Notes under the pieces: model-generated | What the model was told of the DNA's origin: nothing | The model's input: the letters and a program-made list of their open reading frames with translations, nothing else | The model's database searches: none | Part shown: positions 16,976 through 29,422 of the stretch, piece by piece | How the letters are laid out: each line of letters opens with the position of its first letter | Numbering within the stretch: the stretch's first letter is position 1 | Program-made: the position numbers and the translations under genes | From: Bailinhaonella thermotolerans | GTDB lineage: Bacteria > Actinomycetota > Actinomycetes > Streptosporangiales > Streptosporangiaceae | Length of the DNA: 64,000 nucleotides | Assembly (NCBI RefSeq): GCF_003594875.1 | Contig: NZ_QZEY01000002.1 | Span: 558,001 to 622,000, forward strand | Direction of reading: 5' to 3'

Positions 16976-17242
16976 GGCCCCGTGAGGCCCGGATGACGTG
17001 AGGAGGCCGCCGTGAGCCCCCGTGAACTGTTCGCCTCGCTGGCCGTGCTGGCGCGGCTCTACTCCCTGGCCGCCGGGATCCCGGTCGAGGCCGAGGCCCT
17101 GCTGCTGGCCTTCTCCCTGCTGACCTTCGGCTCCCGCCCGGGCGCGCTCCCGCCCGCCCTGCTCGCCCGGGCGGCCCCGGCGCTCGCGCGGGCGTCCGCC
17201 GCGCTCGCGCCGGGCCCCCGCCGGCGCCCGGCGGGGGCGGGC

Positions 17243-21115
<3,873 letters not shown>

Positions 21116-21188
21116 ACGGAGTCCAGGATATGCAGACCCCCCGCCCCCGCCGCCAACGGATTACCGCCCGCCCCGGCCCGCCGGGCGG

Positions 21189-21947
21189 TCAGGCCGGGCG
21201 GCCGAGGGAGATGTGCAGGGCCTCGCCCGTCTTCCGGTAGCCGACGCGGGCGTAGACGCGGGCGGCGGCGTCGTCGGCGGGGGTGAGGAAGGCCGTGCTC
21301 ACGCCCGTCCCGCCGCCGGCGCGGGTCAGGAAGGCGGTGAGGGCGGCCGCGATGCCGCGCCGCCGGTGGGAGGCGCGCACGGCGATGCCCGCGACCTCGG
21401 CCACGCCCTCGCAGGGCGCGCCGATCTGCCCGGCGCCGACGACCTCGCCGGTGGCGGTCTCGACGGCGGCGGCGACGAGCCCGCCCCGGTCCAGGAGGCG
21501 CCGGAACCGGGCGACGTCGTGCTCGGTGGCCTCGGGCGCGTCGAAGGCCGCGTTCATCACCCGCGCCACCTCCCACAGGTCGGGGCCGGCGCTGACCAGG
21601 CCGAGCCCGATCGCCGGATCGGCGGGCACGTCCGTCACCCCGCCGGGCCGGCACACCAGCAGCGGGAACCGCCCCTCCGCCCGGAACCCGGCCGCCAGCA
21701 GCGCGCCCTCGACCAGCGGCGCCGCCTGCGGCACGTACTCCAGCCGCGGGACGCGCTCCCGCTCCCGGAACGCCTCCACGAGCGCGGCCACCTCCGCGTC
21801 CCCCGGCGCGGCCCCGTCGTCCGGGACGGCGTAGTTGAACGGCGGGGCGTCGTCGTGCTCATCGATCCGCATCACGAACGGCCCGCACCGCGCCGCCCCC
21901 TCGCCCGCCGCCGCCCGCAGATAGGCGTGCACCGCCGCGTTGAACAT
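21189..21947 (-). CDS. GNAT family N-acetyltransferase
   Basis: A 252-residue protein whose C-terminal half is a GNAT domain: V-A-G-I-A-V-R-A-S-H-R-R-R-G-I-A-A-A-L contains the acetyl-CoA-binding R-x-x-G-x-A pattern, followed by A-A-R-V-Y-A-R-V-G-Y. The N-terminal half is a degenerate second GNAT-like segment. The acceptor substrate is unknown. ATG at 21947 follows AAGGAG by five bases, which fixes the start. Confidence 0.85.
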   Translation of the reverse strand: MFNAAVHAYLRAAAGEGAARCGPFVMRIDEHDDAPPFNYAVPDDGAAPGDAEVAALVEAFRERERVPRLEYVPQAAPLVEGALLAAGFRAEGRFPLLVCRPGGVTDVPADPAIGLGLVSAGPDLWEVARVMNAAFDAPEATEHDVARFRRLLDRGGLVAAAVETATGEVVGAGQIGAPCEGVAEVAGIAVRASHRRRGIAAALTAFLTRAGGGTGVSTAFLTPADDAAARVYARVGYRKTGEALHISLGRPA

Positions 21948-22079
21948 CCGGCTCCTTCCCCCAGACGATCGCCCCGCACAACCTAGACCGCGCCCCCGCC
22001 CCCCGCCCAACCGTTTTCCCGCCTCCCGCTCTCCCGGTCCCGCGCGCCCCGCCCTCGCGACCGGCGGCGGCCGGGCCCC

Positions 22080-22130
22080 GCGCTCGCCGTACGGACTGCG
22101 CTCGCCGTACGGCCCGCGCTCGCCGTACGG
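22080..22130. repeat. 18-bp direct repeat, three copies
   Basis: GCGCTCGCCGTACGG occurs at 22080-22094, 22098-22112 and 22116-22130 with an 18-bp period in the gap between the GNAT and anti-sigma genes. Each copy contains the CGTACG palindrome, so it may be a protein-binding array or a drifting minisatellite. No gene overlaps it. Confidence 0.8.
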
Positions 22131-22181
22131 CCAGCGCGTGACGGGCGGCCAGCTCGTGACGTGCGGCGGGCGGGCGGCGGG

Positions 22182-22910
22182 TCAGAAGGTGATGGCGTTG
22201 AGGGTGCGGCCGTCGGTGGTGCGGACCCGGAGGGCGGCCAGGTCGGGGCGGGACAGGGCGGCGCCGCCGTGGACGTACAGGGGCTCGGGGCCGCCGGGGA
22301 CGCCGTAGCCCTTCTCGGGGACGCGCCAGTTGGTGATGGTCTGTTCCCGGCCGGCGCGGTCCACGGCGATCAGCGAGCAGGTGAGGGGGCCGCGGACGCC
22401 GGTGAGCCGGAGTCCTATGTGGGTGCCCCAGGCCTTGTCCTCCAGGGCCACCGTCATGCCCACCCCGGCCGGTGACGCGGGCGCTGTGAAGCGGTCGCCG
22501 CGACCGAGGAGGTCGCGCGCGGGGCTCGCCGTGCCGTGGTGGGACGCCGGATCGGGGGTGCTCAGGGCGCTGCCGACGACGCCGCCGCCGACCGGGAGCA
22601 GGACGGCCATCGCGGCGGCGACCAGCCAGCGGTGGCGGGAGCGGCGGCGCTCGGCCTCGTTCCTGGCCCGCAGGAAGCCGATCACGTTCCCCGGCCCGGC
22701 GGCCCCGGGCTCGGCGGGGACCTCGCCGGGGTCGCCGCCGGCGTCGTCCCTGGCGGCGCGGAGGAGGCCGGCCATGCCGCCGAGGCCGGCGAGCTCGGCC
22801 GCGCAGGAGTCGCACCCGGCCAGGTGGGCCTCGAACGCGCGGGCGTCCTCGGCGGTCAGCAGGCCCAGCGCGTAGGCGGCCACGTCGGTGTGGGCGACGG
22901 ACTCGTTCAT
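22182..22910 (-). CDS. Zinc-finger (zf-HC2) anti-sigma factor, membrane anchored
   Basis: A 242-residue anti-sigma factor. The N-terminal zinc-binding anti-sigma domain has H-L-A-G-C-D-S-C (Hx3Cx2C), a single membrane helix follows at about residues 96-118, and the C-terminal ~120 residues form an extracytoplasmic domain. It should hold the neighbouring ECF sigma factor at the membrane and release it on redox or envelope stress. Its ATG overlaps the TGA of the sigma gene (ATGA at 22910-22907), giving equimolar coupled translation. Confidence 0.9.
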   Translation of the reverse strand: MNESVAHTDVAAYALGLLTAEDARAFEAHLAGCDSCAAELAGLGGMAGLLRAARDDAGGDPGEVPAEPGAAGPGNVIGFLRARNEAERRRSRHRWLVAAAMAVLLPVGGGVVGSALSTPDPASHHGTASPARDLLGRGDRFTAPASPAGVGMTVALEDKAWGTHIGLRLTGVRGPLTCSLIAVDRAGREQTITNWRVPEKGYGVPGGPEPLYVHGGAALSRPDLAALRVRTTDGRTLNAITF

Positions 22911-23518
22911 GCCGTGACCCCCCTCTCCTCCAGGATGACGCGCAGCGCGCGCAGGGCGTAGTAGACGCGGGACTTGACCGTGCCGACCGGGATGCCGAGC
23001 GCCTCGGCCGCCTGGTTGACGGTGCGGTCCCGGAAGAACGTCTCCCGCAGGATCTCGCGGTGGCTCTCCGACAGCTCCTTCAGGGCCTCGCCCATCACGA
23101 TGGACTGCAAGAGCGGCTCCCATCCGTCCCGCGCGGCGACGTTCCGCAGCGGCTCCTCGCCGACCTCCGGCGGCCGGGCCGTACGGCGGCGCCAGTCGTC
23201 GATCACCAGCCGCCGGGCGACCGTGGACAGCCAGGCCATCAGGGAGCGTTCCTCGCCGGCGAGCGCGCCGGCGCTGCGCCAGGCCCGCAGCAGGGTCTCC
23301 TGCACCACGTCCTCGGCCCACTGCCGGTCGCCGCCGTTGAGCCGGAGCACCACGCGCAGCAGCGGATCGTGGTACTCCCGGTAGAGCGCCTCGGCGAACG
23401 CCTCGTCGGCGTCCCCGGCCGCGCCCTGTGAAGCGGGCCGCCGGCGGCCGCGCCCGAAGCGCAGCAGCCTGCCCATCCCGGCCGGTCCCCCGGCCTTCGC
23501 CGGGTCCTCATCCGCCAT
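22907..23518 (-). CDS. ECF-type RNA polymerase sigma factor
   Basis: A ~203-residue sigma-70 family ECF factor. Region 2 is visible (Y-R-E-Y-H-D-P-L-L-R, then W-A-E-D-V-V-Q-E-T-L-L-R-A-W) and region 4 ends with G-I-P-V-G-T-V-K-S-R-V-Y-Y-A-L. The domain order and anti-sigma partner resemble SigK/SigL-type ECF groups of actinobacteria. ATG at 23518 gives a normal ECF length. An in-frame ATG at 23611 would add about 31 weakly structured residues and cannot be ruled out. The regulon is not evident here. Confidence 0.88.
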   Translation of the reverse strand: MADEDPAKAGGPAGMGRLLRFGRGRRRPASQGAAGDADEAFAEALYREYHDPLLRVVLRLNGGDRQWAEDVVQETLLRAWRSAGALAGEERSLMAWLSTVARRLVIDDWRRRTARPPEVGEEPLRNVAARDGWEPLLQSIVMGEALKELSESHREILRETFFRDRTVNQAAEALGIPVGTVKSRVYYALRALRVILEERGVTA

Positions 23519-23874
23519 GGTCCGGGTTCCCGTCGCCGATGAGCCGATGTCGTCACCGCACAGTTCCCCGCGGTCAGGATAGGCCCCCGCCGTCAGCGTC
23601 GTCAGCGCCATCTCCGTCACAGCCCGTCTCAGCCCGCGCTCCGTCGAGACGGTGTACGGCCCGGGGCCGCGAAAGGGTTCACCCCTCCCGCGGACTTCCC
23701 GGGAAACGGCCGGAACGGACCTTTTCGGAAGGCGAGCGGACCTCCCGTGAGGCGATCGCACGAGACCTCCCGGGCGTCCGAGCGGACTTCCTGGGAGGCG
23801 GCCGCGCCGAGCCCCCGGCAGAGGCCGCGCGGAGCCCCCAGGAGAGGCCCCCGGGAGAGGCCGCGCGGGGCCGG
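23519..23874. repeat. Intergenic region with degenerate 14-bp repeats
   Basis: About 356 noncoding bases between the sigma-factor start and the end of the trifunctional biosynthetic gene. Four imperfect copies of GCGGACTTCCCGGG lie at 23690-23703, 23736-23749, 23761-23774 and 23782-23795. GAGGCCGCGCGG then occurs twice (from 23821 and from 23857). The sigma promoter should lie at the 23520-23650 end. No gene or RNA was recognised. Confidence 0.5.
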
Positions 23875-26800
23875 TCAGCGCAGCGCGGCGGACTCGGGCG
23901 CGAGCACCTCGCGCGGCAGGCGCCCCGCGAGCGTGGCCCAGTCCCGGATCGCGCCGGGCAGCTCGGACAGCTCCCGCTCGCCGAGGGCCTGCGGCCCGTC
24001 GCACAGCGCGTCCGCCGGGCTCGGGTGCACGTCGATCATCACGCCGTCGGCCCCGGCCGCGACGGCGGCGCGGGCCAGCGGCACGACCAGGTCGCGGCGG
24101 CCCGCCGCGTGCGAGGGGTCCACCACCACCGGCAGGTGGGACAGCCCCTGGGCCACGAGCACGGCCGACAGGTCCAGCGTGTTGCGGGTGGCGGGCTCGA
24201 AGGTGCGGATCCCGCGCTCGCACAGCACGATCGCCTCGTTGCCGCGCGAGGCGATGTACTCGGCGGCGAGCAGCCACTCCTCGATCGTCGCGCTCATCCC
24301 GCGCTTGAGCAGCACCGGCCGGCCGCTGTCGCCCACCGCCTCCAGCAGCCCGAAGTTCTGCATGTTGCGGGTGCCCACCTGGAGCATGTCGGCCCAGTCC
24401 GCGACCAGGTCCACGTCGCGGCTGTCGACCACCTCGGTGACCACGGGGAGCCCGGTCTCCGCGCGCACCTCGGCCAGGATGCGCAGCGCCTCGGCGCGCA
24501 GCCCGCGGAAGCCGTACGGCGAGCTGCGGGGTTTGAAGGCGCCGCCGCGCAGGAGCGAGGCGCCGGCCGCGCGGGCCAGGCGGGCGGCCGCCAGCGTCTG
24601 CTCGGGCGTCTCCACGGCGCACGGCCCGGCGATCAGGGTGAACGTGTCGGGGCCGATGCTCACCCCGCCGACCTCGACCACCGAGCGGTCGTCCCGCGCC
24701 GCCCTGCTGACCAGCGGGTACGGCGAGGCCGGCTCGCGGCGGACGCGGAACTCGACGAGGGCGGCGGCCCGGTCGAGGGTCGCGGCGAGCTCGGCGCGGG
24801 TCGGGGCGGTGGCGATCACGTGCCCGGCGCGGCCGTAGGCGTCCGTGGGCGGGGCGACGCGGTCGCCGGGCTCGACGGTGACCGTGACGCTCCGCACGCC
24901 GGGGAGCGCGGCGGCCAGGTCGGCGCCCGTCACCTCGGCGAGCACCCCCGCCTCGGCGGGCAGGAGGAACTGGATCCCGGCGTACCCGTCGAAGGACTCC
25001 GGCAGGCCGGGCTCCCGCCCGGCGGCGAACCGGACCTGCGCCTCCAGCAGGTCGGCGCCGGTGACGAGCCGGAACAGCTCGGGGATCATGCCCCCGGCCA
25101 GGCGCGGGTTGATCTCCACGATGGAGGCGCCGTCCGGGCCGAGCTTGACCTCGGTGTGGCTGGGCCCGGACTCCAGCGACACGGCCGCCAGCGCGTCCCG
25201 GACCGTCGCGGTCATCTCGGCGGCGGCCTCGGCGGGCAGGTCGGCGGGCAGGATGTGGCGGGTCTCCACGAAGTGCGGGCCGGGCGTGACGGTCTTCTCC
25301 ACGATGCCCAGCAGACGCTGCTCCCCGCCCGCGCCGAACATCTCCACGCTGTACTCCGGCTGGTCGAGCAGCCGCTCGACGAGCACGGCCCTGCGGGTGG
25401 CCTGGCCCCGGACGTTCCTGGTGACGGCCAGGATCCGCTCCGCCTGCGCGGCGGCGTCCCCGGCGGACTCGCAGCGCAGCACGTTGGTCGAGCCCGAGTC
25501 GTCCACCGGCTTGACCACGCAGGGCAGGCCGACGGCCGCGGCGGCCTCGCGCGCGGCGTCCGGGCCGGTGACGACGCGGTGCTCCGGCTGGCGGACCCCG
25601 GCGGCGGCCAGCGTCTCCCGGAGCAGGCTCTTGTCCCGGCACCGCCCGACGGCCCCGGCGTCGGCGGCGGGCAGGCCCAGTTCCGCGGCGAGCCGGGCGG
25701 CGGCGATCAGGTAGAACTCGCTCGTGGTGGAGACGGCCGCGACCACGTCCCGGCCGGCCGCCGCGGTCACCGCCTCGCGCAGGGCCCGGTGGTCGTTGGT
25801 GTCGCAGGTGACGACGGCCGCCCCGGTGGCGTCGAGGCCCCGGTAGCGCTCCGGCCGCCCGGTGGCCAGCACCGCGCGGTAGCCGAGGTCGCGCGCGGCC
25901 GTGAGCGCCCGCATGCCGCTGCCGGTGGTGTTGGACTCGACGAAGACGAACAGCGGGGGCCGCCCGGACTCCTCCACGCGGTAGGACCAGCTCGACACGG
26001 CCGTCCCCGGGGTGACCCGCTTGGGCGCGCGGGCGAGGGGGAGGTCGCCGAGCCCGCGCTCCGCCCAGTACTCCTCGCTGTGCGCCGTCTCGGCGTAGCG
26101 GTCGCCCCGGTCGGGGAAGATCCCGACGATCCGGGTGCCGGGCTCTGCCCTGCCGGCGAGCCAGGTCAGCACGCGGTACACCGAGCCCGAGGTGTTGCCC
26201 GCGAACAGCTTCTCCTCGCGGGCCAGCGCGCGGGTCGCCTCGAAGGCCTCCCGGTCGTTGAGCCAGTGCACCTCGTCGATCAGCGAGTGGTCCAGGTTCG
26301 GCGGGACCAGGCTGTTGCCGAGCCCGCTCTGCAGCCGCCGCGGCCGGTCCGGCTGCCCGAACAGCACGCTGCCGACGCAGTCCACGCCGACCACGGTGAC
26401 GCCGGGCAGCCGTTCCCGCAGCGCCCGCGCGGTGCCGCACAGCGATCCGCCGCTGCCCACCGAGCCGACGATCGTGTCGATGTCCTCCAGGTCCGCGGCC
26501 AGTTCCCCGGCCAGGGCCCGGTAGGCGGCCGGGTTCTCCGGGTTGGCGTACTGCCGCGGCCAGAACGCCCCGGGCAGCTCGTTCATCAGCTCGTCCAGCC
26601 TGGTCAGCCGCGCGCCCTGCCAGCCGTGCTCGTCCATGCGGGGCACGACGTGGACCTCGCAGCCCAGGCCGGTGAGCTTGGCCAGGGTGATCCGGTCGAT
26701 CCTGGGGTCGGTGACGATGTGGACCGGGTGGCCGAGCAGCGTGCCCACGAGCGCGACGCCGAGCGCCATCGTGCCCGACGAGCTCTCCACGATCGGGGCA

Positions 26801-26982
26801 CCCTCGGCGAGCGCCCCGGTCTCGCGCGCCCGGGTGATGATCTGCTTGGCGACCCGGTCCTTCATCGCGAAGGGGTTCTGCATCTCCAGCTTGGCGTAGA
26901 CCTCCACCCCGCGGGCCGCGCCGGCGCGCAGCCGTACCAGCGGGGTGCCCCCGATGACCTCGATCAGGCTGTTGCTCAGCAT
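23875..26982 (-). CDS. Trifunctional fusion: cysteine-synthase-like PLP enzyme, ATP-grasp ligase, DAHP synthase
   Basis: A 1035-residue protein in one open frame. Residues 1-~330 are a PLP fold II cysteine-synthase-like domain: G-G-T-P-L at 11-15, PLP lysine in M-K-D-R-V-A (Lys41), E-S-S-S-G loop at 66-70, and G-S-V-G-S-G-G-S for phosphate binding. Residues ~345-765 are an ATP-grasp domain (V-V-K-P-V-D-D-S-G-S, V-E-I-N-P-R) resembling L-amino-acid ligases. Residues ~770-1035 are a type I-beta DAHP synthase (G-P-C-A-V-E from 786, F-K-P-R-S-S-P-Y-G-F, D-P-S-H). The first domain would make a beta-substituted amino acid, the second an amide or peptide bond, the third the first shikimate intermediate. 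It is the last gene of a three-gene operon and overlaps the kinase gene by 7 bp. Confidence 0.85.
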   Translation of the reverse strand: MLSNSLIEVIGGTPLVRLRAGAARGVEVYAKLEMQNPFAMKDRVAKQIITRARETGALAEGAPIVESSSGTMALGVALVGTLLGHPVHIVTDPRIDRITLAKLTGLGCEVHVVPRMDEHGWQGARLTRLDELMNELPGAFWPRQYANPENPAAYRALAGELAADLEDIDTIVGSVGSGGSLCGTARALRERLPGVTVVGVDCVGSVLFGQPDRPRRLQSGLGNSLVPPNLDHSLIDEVHWLNDREAFEATRALAREEKLFAGNTSGSVYRVLTWLAGRAEPGTRIVGIFPDRGDRYAETAHSEEYWAERGLGDLPLARAPKRVTPGTAVSSWSYRVEESGRPPLFVFVESNTTGSGMRALTAARDLGYRAVLATGRPERYRGLDATGAAVVTCDTNDHRALREAVTAAAGRDVVAAVSTTSEFYLIAAARLAAELGLPAADAGAVGRCRDKSLLRETLAAAGVRQPEHRVVTGPDAAREAAAAVGLPCVVKPVDDSGSTNVLRCESAGDAAAQAERILAVTRNVRGQATRRAVLVERLLDQPEYSVEMFGAGGEQRLLGIVEKTVTPGPHFVETRHILPADLPAEAAAEMTATVRDALAAVSLESGPSHTEVKLGPDGASIVEINPRLAGGMIPELFRLVTGADLLEAQVRFAAGREPGLPESFDGYAGIQFLLPAEAGVLAEVTGADLAAALPGVRSVTVTVEPGDRVAPPTDAYGRAGHVIATAPTRAELAATLDRAAALVEFRVRREPASPYPLVSRAARDDRSVVEVGGVSIGPDTFTLIAGPCAVETPEQTLAAARLARAAGASLLRGGAFKPRSSPYGFRGLRAEALRILAEVRAETGLPVVTEVVDSRDVDLVADWADMLQVGTRNMQNFGLLEAVGDSGRPVLLKRGMSATIEEWLLAAEYIASRGNEAIVLCERGIRTFEPATRNTLDLSAVLVAQGLSHLPVVVDPSHAAGRRDLVVPLARAAVAAGADGVMIDVHPSPADALCDGPQALGERELSELPGAIRDWATLAGRLPREVLAPESAALR

Positions 26983-27908
26983 CCGCGCCGCCCCATTCCG
27001 TCGAAGCTCAAACACTGGTGCACCGTGACGTCTCCCGCGATGGCCGAGCAGGCCGCGACCGCCGCGGCGGTCCGGTCCGCGTGGCCCGGCCGCGCGGGGT
27101 CGAGCAGTATTCCGAGGCTGGTGCCGCTGTGCGCGGCGACGACGCCGAGGCCGCCCACGTCCCGGCACACGCCGAGCACGCGGTCCAGCGTCGCCTTGGG
27201 CCGCAGCGCCTGGTTCATCAGCGCGCTGCGGGTGGCCACCTCGCCGACGCCGGCCAGGTCCCGCCGCCGGACCGCGCCCGTGATCCGTTCCAGCAGCCGG
27301 GCGTACTCCCGCTGGTCGCTGCCGGTGAACGGCTTGGGGATGCGGTTGAACTCGACGGTGTCGACCTCCCCGCCCTCGTCCACCCCGACCACCGTCATCG
27401 GCGGGAGCGTGCCCAGCACCGCGCGCAGCGCGACCCTGCGGTGGTGGTAGGCCACGATCGCCGGATAGAGCACCCCGTCGGTGGGCTCGATGCGGCGGAG
27501 GTAGGACTCGATCCGCGAGGGGGGCAGCGGGATCCCCAGCGCGCTGCCGACCGCCCGCGCGGTCGCCACCAGGTCCGCCGAGGAGCTGGCCATGCCCTTG
27601 CCCTCGGGCAGCCCGCTCTCGATGGTGATCTCGCCGCCCATCGGGTGGCCCGCGTCGGCCAGGATCATCCCGGCCAGCCTGAGCGTCTTGGTCTTGTGGC
27701 GGGGCCGCACGGTGATCCGCCCGGGGGCGGCGCCCCGGAACGTCGCCACCGACCAGCGGGCGATCGGCAGGGTCACCAGGAAGTCGCCGTCCGGCTCGGG
27801 CAGCACGCCCTGCAGCAGCTCGCCGAACACCCCGAACGCCGACCCCACGCCGGTCACGCCGGGGTGGGACGGCCGTGGCTCGGCCACGCTGCCCGTGCCA
27901 CCGCTCAC
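26976..27908 (-). CDS. GHMP-family kinase, probably acting on an amino acid such as L-threonine
   Basis: A 310-residue GHMP kinase. The phosphate loop G-L-P-E-G-K-G-M-A-S-S-S-A-D lies near the first third, and the N-terminus (F-G-V-F-G-E-L-L-Q-G) matches PduX-type L-threonine kinases. The C-terminal G-x-G-V-V-A-A-H-S-G-T-S GHMP motif 3 is present. In this operon it is placed between an argininosuccinate-lyase-like gene and a cysteine-synthase-like gene, so it most likely makes the O-phospho-amino-acid that the PLP domain then substitutes. GTG start overlaps the lyase stop (GTGA). Threonine versus serine as substrate is inference. Confidence 0.82.
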   Translation of the reverse strand: MSGGTGSVAEPRPSHPGVTGVGSAFGVFGELLQGVLPEPDGDFLVTLPIARWSVATFRGAAPGRITVRPRHKTKTLRLAGMILADAGHPMGGEITIESGLPEGKGMASSSADLVATARAVGSALGIPLPPSRIESYLRRIEPTDGVLYPAIVAYHHRRVALRAVLGTLPPMTVVGVDEGGEVDTVEFNRIPKPFTGSDQREYARLLERITGAVRRRDLAGVGEVATRSALMNQALRPKATLDRVLGVCRDVGGLGVVAAHSGTSLGILLDPARPGHADRTAAAVAACSAIAGDVTVHQCLSFDGMGRRGC

Positions 27909-29422
27909 CGCCGCGCTCCGGCGGGCCCGGGCAGGGCGGCCAGCGCGGCGGCGAGGCCGGCGTCGGCCCGCGCGAGCCGTTCGCGGCGCGCCGCCCACGC
28001 CGCCGCCTCGGCGTCGAACTCGGCGGCCTGGGCGGCCAGCATCTCCCGCGTCGGCCCGGGGCCGGTGGACCCGGCGGTGCGTTTGGCCCGCAGCGCGGCG
28101 GTGACGTCCATCGCCTCCCGCAGCAGTTCCGCCGCGCCCGCCGCCTCGTGGCCGTCCTCCGCGAGCAGCCGCTCGAACAGCGCCCCGTCCGGCTCGGCCG
28201 GCGTCAGCCCCGTCCCGATCGCGGCGGCGATGTAGCGGCCCGCGACGACCTGCGCGGCGCGCCAGGGCACGCCCGCCCGCAGCGTCAGCAGGTTGGCCAG
28301 CGTGAACCCGCCGAAGTACTCCGCCTCGCACGCGCGGGCGAGGCGGTCCTCGTCGAACCGCAGGCGGTCCAGCACGCCGCCGAGCAGCCGGGCCACGGAG
28401 GCGAGGGCGTCGAAGGCCGCGGGCACCTGCGCGCCCGCCTCCTTGGACACCTCGACCGAGTTGCTGTACGGCGTGGCGCGCTGCGCCGTCGCGATCGCGT
28501 GGTAGGCCGCGCTCAGGTGCGCCGTGCGCCCGCGGATGCGTTCCAGCACGGGGAAGTTCTTCTTCTGCGGCATCGCCGAGGAGACGCCGGACCAGTCGTC
28601 CGGCAGGTCGAGGAAGCCGTGCCCCGCGCCGCCCCAGGTCATCAGGTCGGTCACGAACCGGCTCAGCGCCACGCCCAGCATGGAGAACTCGGCGCACGCC
28701 TCCAGCGCCCAGTCCCGCTGCGCCACGGCGCGCAGGGCGTGCCGCTGCACCCCGTCGCAGCCGAGCAGCGCGGCCATCGCGGCCCGGTCCCACTCCAGCT
28801 CCTGGCCCGCCATCGCGCCCGCGCCCAGCGGGCAGGTGTTCGCCGTCGCGTAGACCGGCCCGAGCCTGGACAGGGTGTGGAGGAGCTGCTCGCCGAGCGC
28901 GGCGAACCAGAAGGCCGGGCTGACGAGCTGCGCGGCCTGCATGTGCGTGTGGCCGGGCATCATCAGGTGGGCGGTGCGCCCGGCGGCGCGGAGGGCCGAG
29001 CGGCCGAGCGAGATCAGCAGCTCGGCCGTGTCCAGCACCCGGGACCGGCCGAACAGGAGCTGCGCGCACGCCTGGACGTCGTTGCGGCTGCGGTCGACGT
29101 GCCAGGCGGGCGGGACCTCGGGCAGCCCCTCGGCGACGTATCGCTCCAGCGCGAAGCACAGGTCGCTCATCGCCCCCTCCGCCGTCCGCGCCACGGCGCC
29201 GGGGGTGGCGCCGTCGAGCACCCGGGCGATGAGGACCGCCTGCTCGCCGGTGACCAGCCCCATCCGGGCGTACTCCACGAGCAGCGCCTTCTCCACCCGG
29301 ACGTACTGGGGCAGCAGGTGGGCCAGCTCGAACTCGAGCTGCGGCCGGAGCACCTCCTCGCGCAGCGGTTCGTCCGGCCCCGCGGCGATGCGTCCGGTCA
29401 GGGCGGTGTGGTCGGTGCTCAA
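27905..29422 (-). CDS. Argininosuccinate lyase-like enzyme (fumarase/aspartase superfamily)
   Basis: A 505-residue lyase. The superfamily signature S-S-A-M-P-Q-K-K-N (GSxxMPxKxN type) holds the catalytic Ser loop, and H-V-D-R-S-R-N-D-V-Q and M-P-G-H-T-H-M-Q match the argininosuccinate lyase branch, including the conserved His. These enzymes eliminate fumarate from N-succinyl-type intermediates. With the kinase and PLP domain next door it could release a 2,3-diamino acid from an aspartate adduct. The start is a TTG at 29422, chosen because GGAGGAG precedes it by eight bases and no ATG or GTG fits better. It is the first gene of the minus-strand operon. Confidence 0.83.
   Translation of the reverse strand: MSTDHTALTGRIAAGPDEPLREEVLRPQLEFELAHLLPQYVRVEKALLVEYARMGLVTGEQAVLIARVLDGATPGAVARTAEGAMSDLCFALERYVAEGLPEVPPAWHVDRSRNDVQACAQLLFGRSRVLDTAELLISLGRSALRAAGRTAHLMMPGHTHMQAAQLVSPAFWFAALGEQLLHTLSRLGPVYATANTCPLGAGAMAGQELEWDRAAMAALLGCDGVQRHALRAVAQRDWALEACAEFSMLGVALSRFVTDLMTWGGAGHGFLDLPDDWSGVSSAMPQKKNFPVLERIRGRTAHLSAAYHAIATAQRATPYSNSVEVSKEAGAQVPAAFDALASVARLLGGVLDRLRFDEDRLARACEAEYFGGFTLANLLTLRAGVPWRAAQVVAGRYIAAAIGTGLTPAEPDGALFERLLAEDGHEAAGAAELLREAMDVTAALRAKRTAGSTGPGPTREMLAAQAAEFDAEAAAWAARRERLARADAGLAAALAALPGPAGARR

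Noticed and set aside
23428-27450. 1340-codon plus-strand open frame opposite the trifunctional gene
   Set aside because: No motif, antisense composition, and conflicts with three enzyme domains on the other strand.
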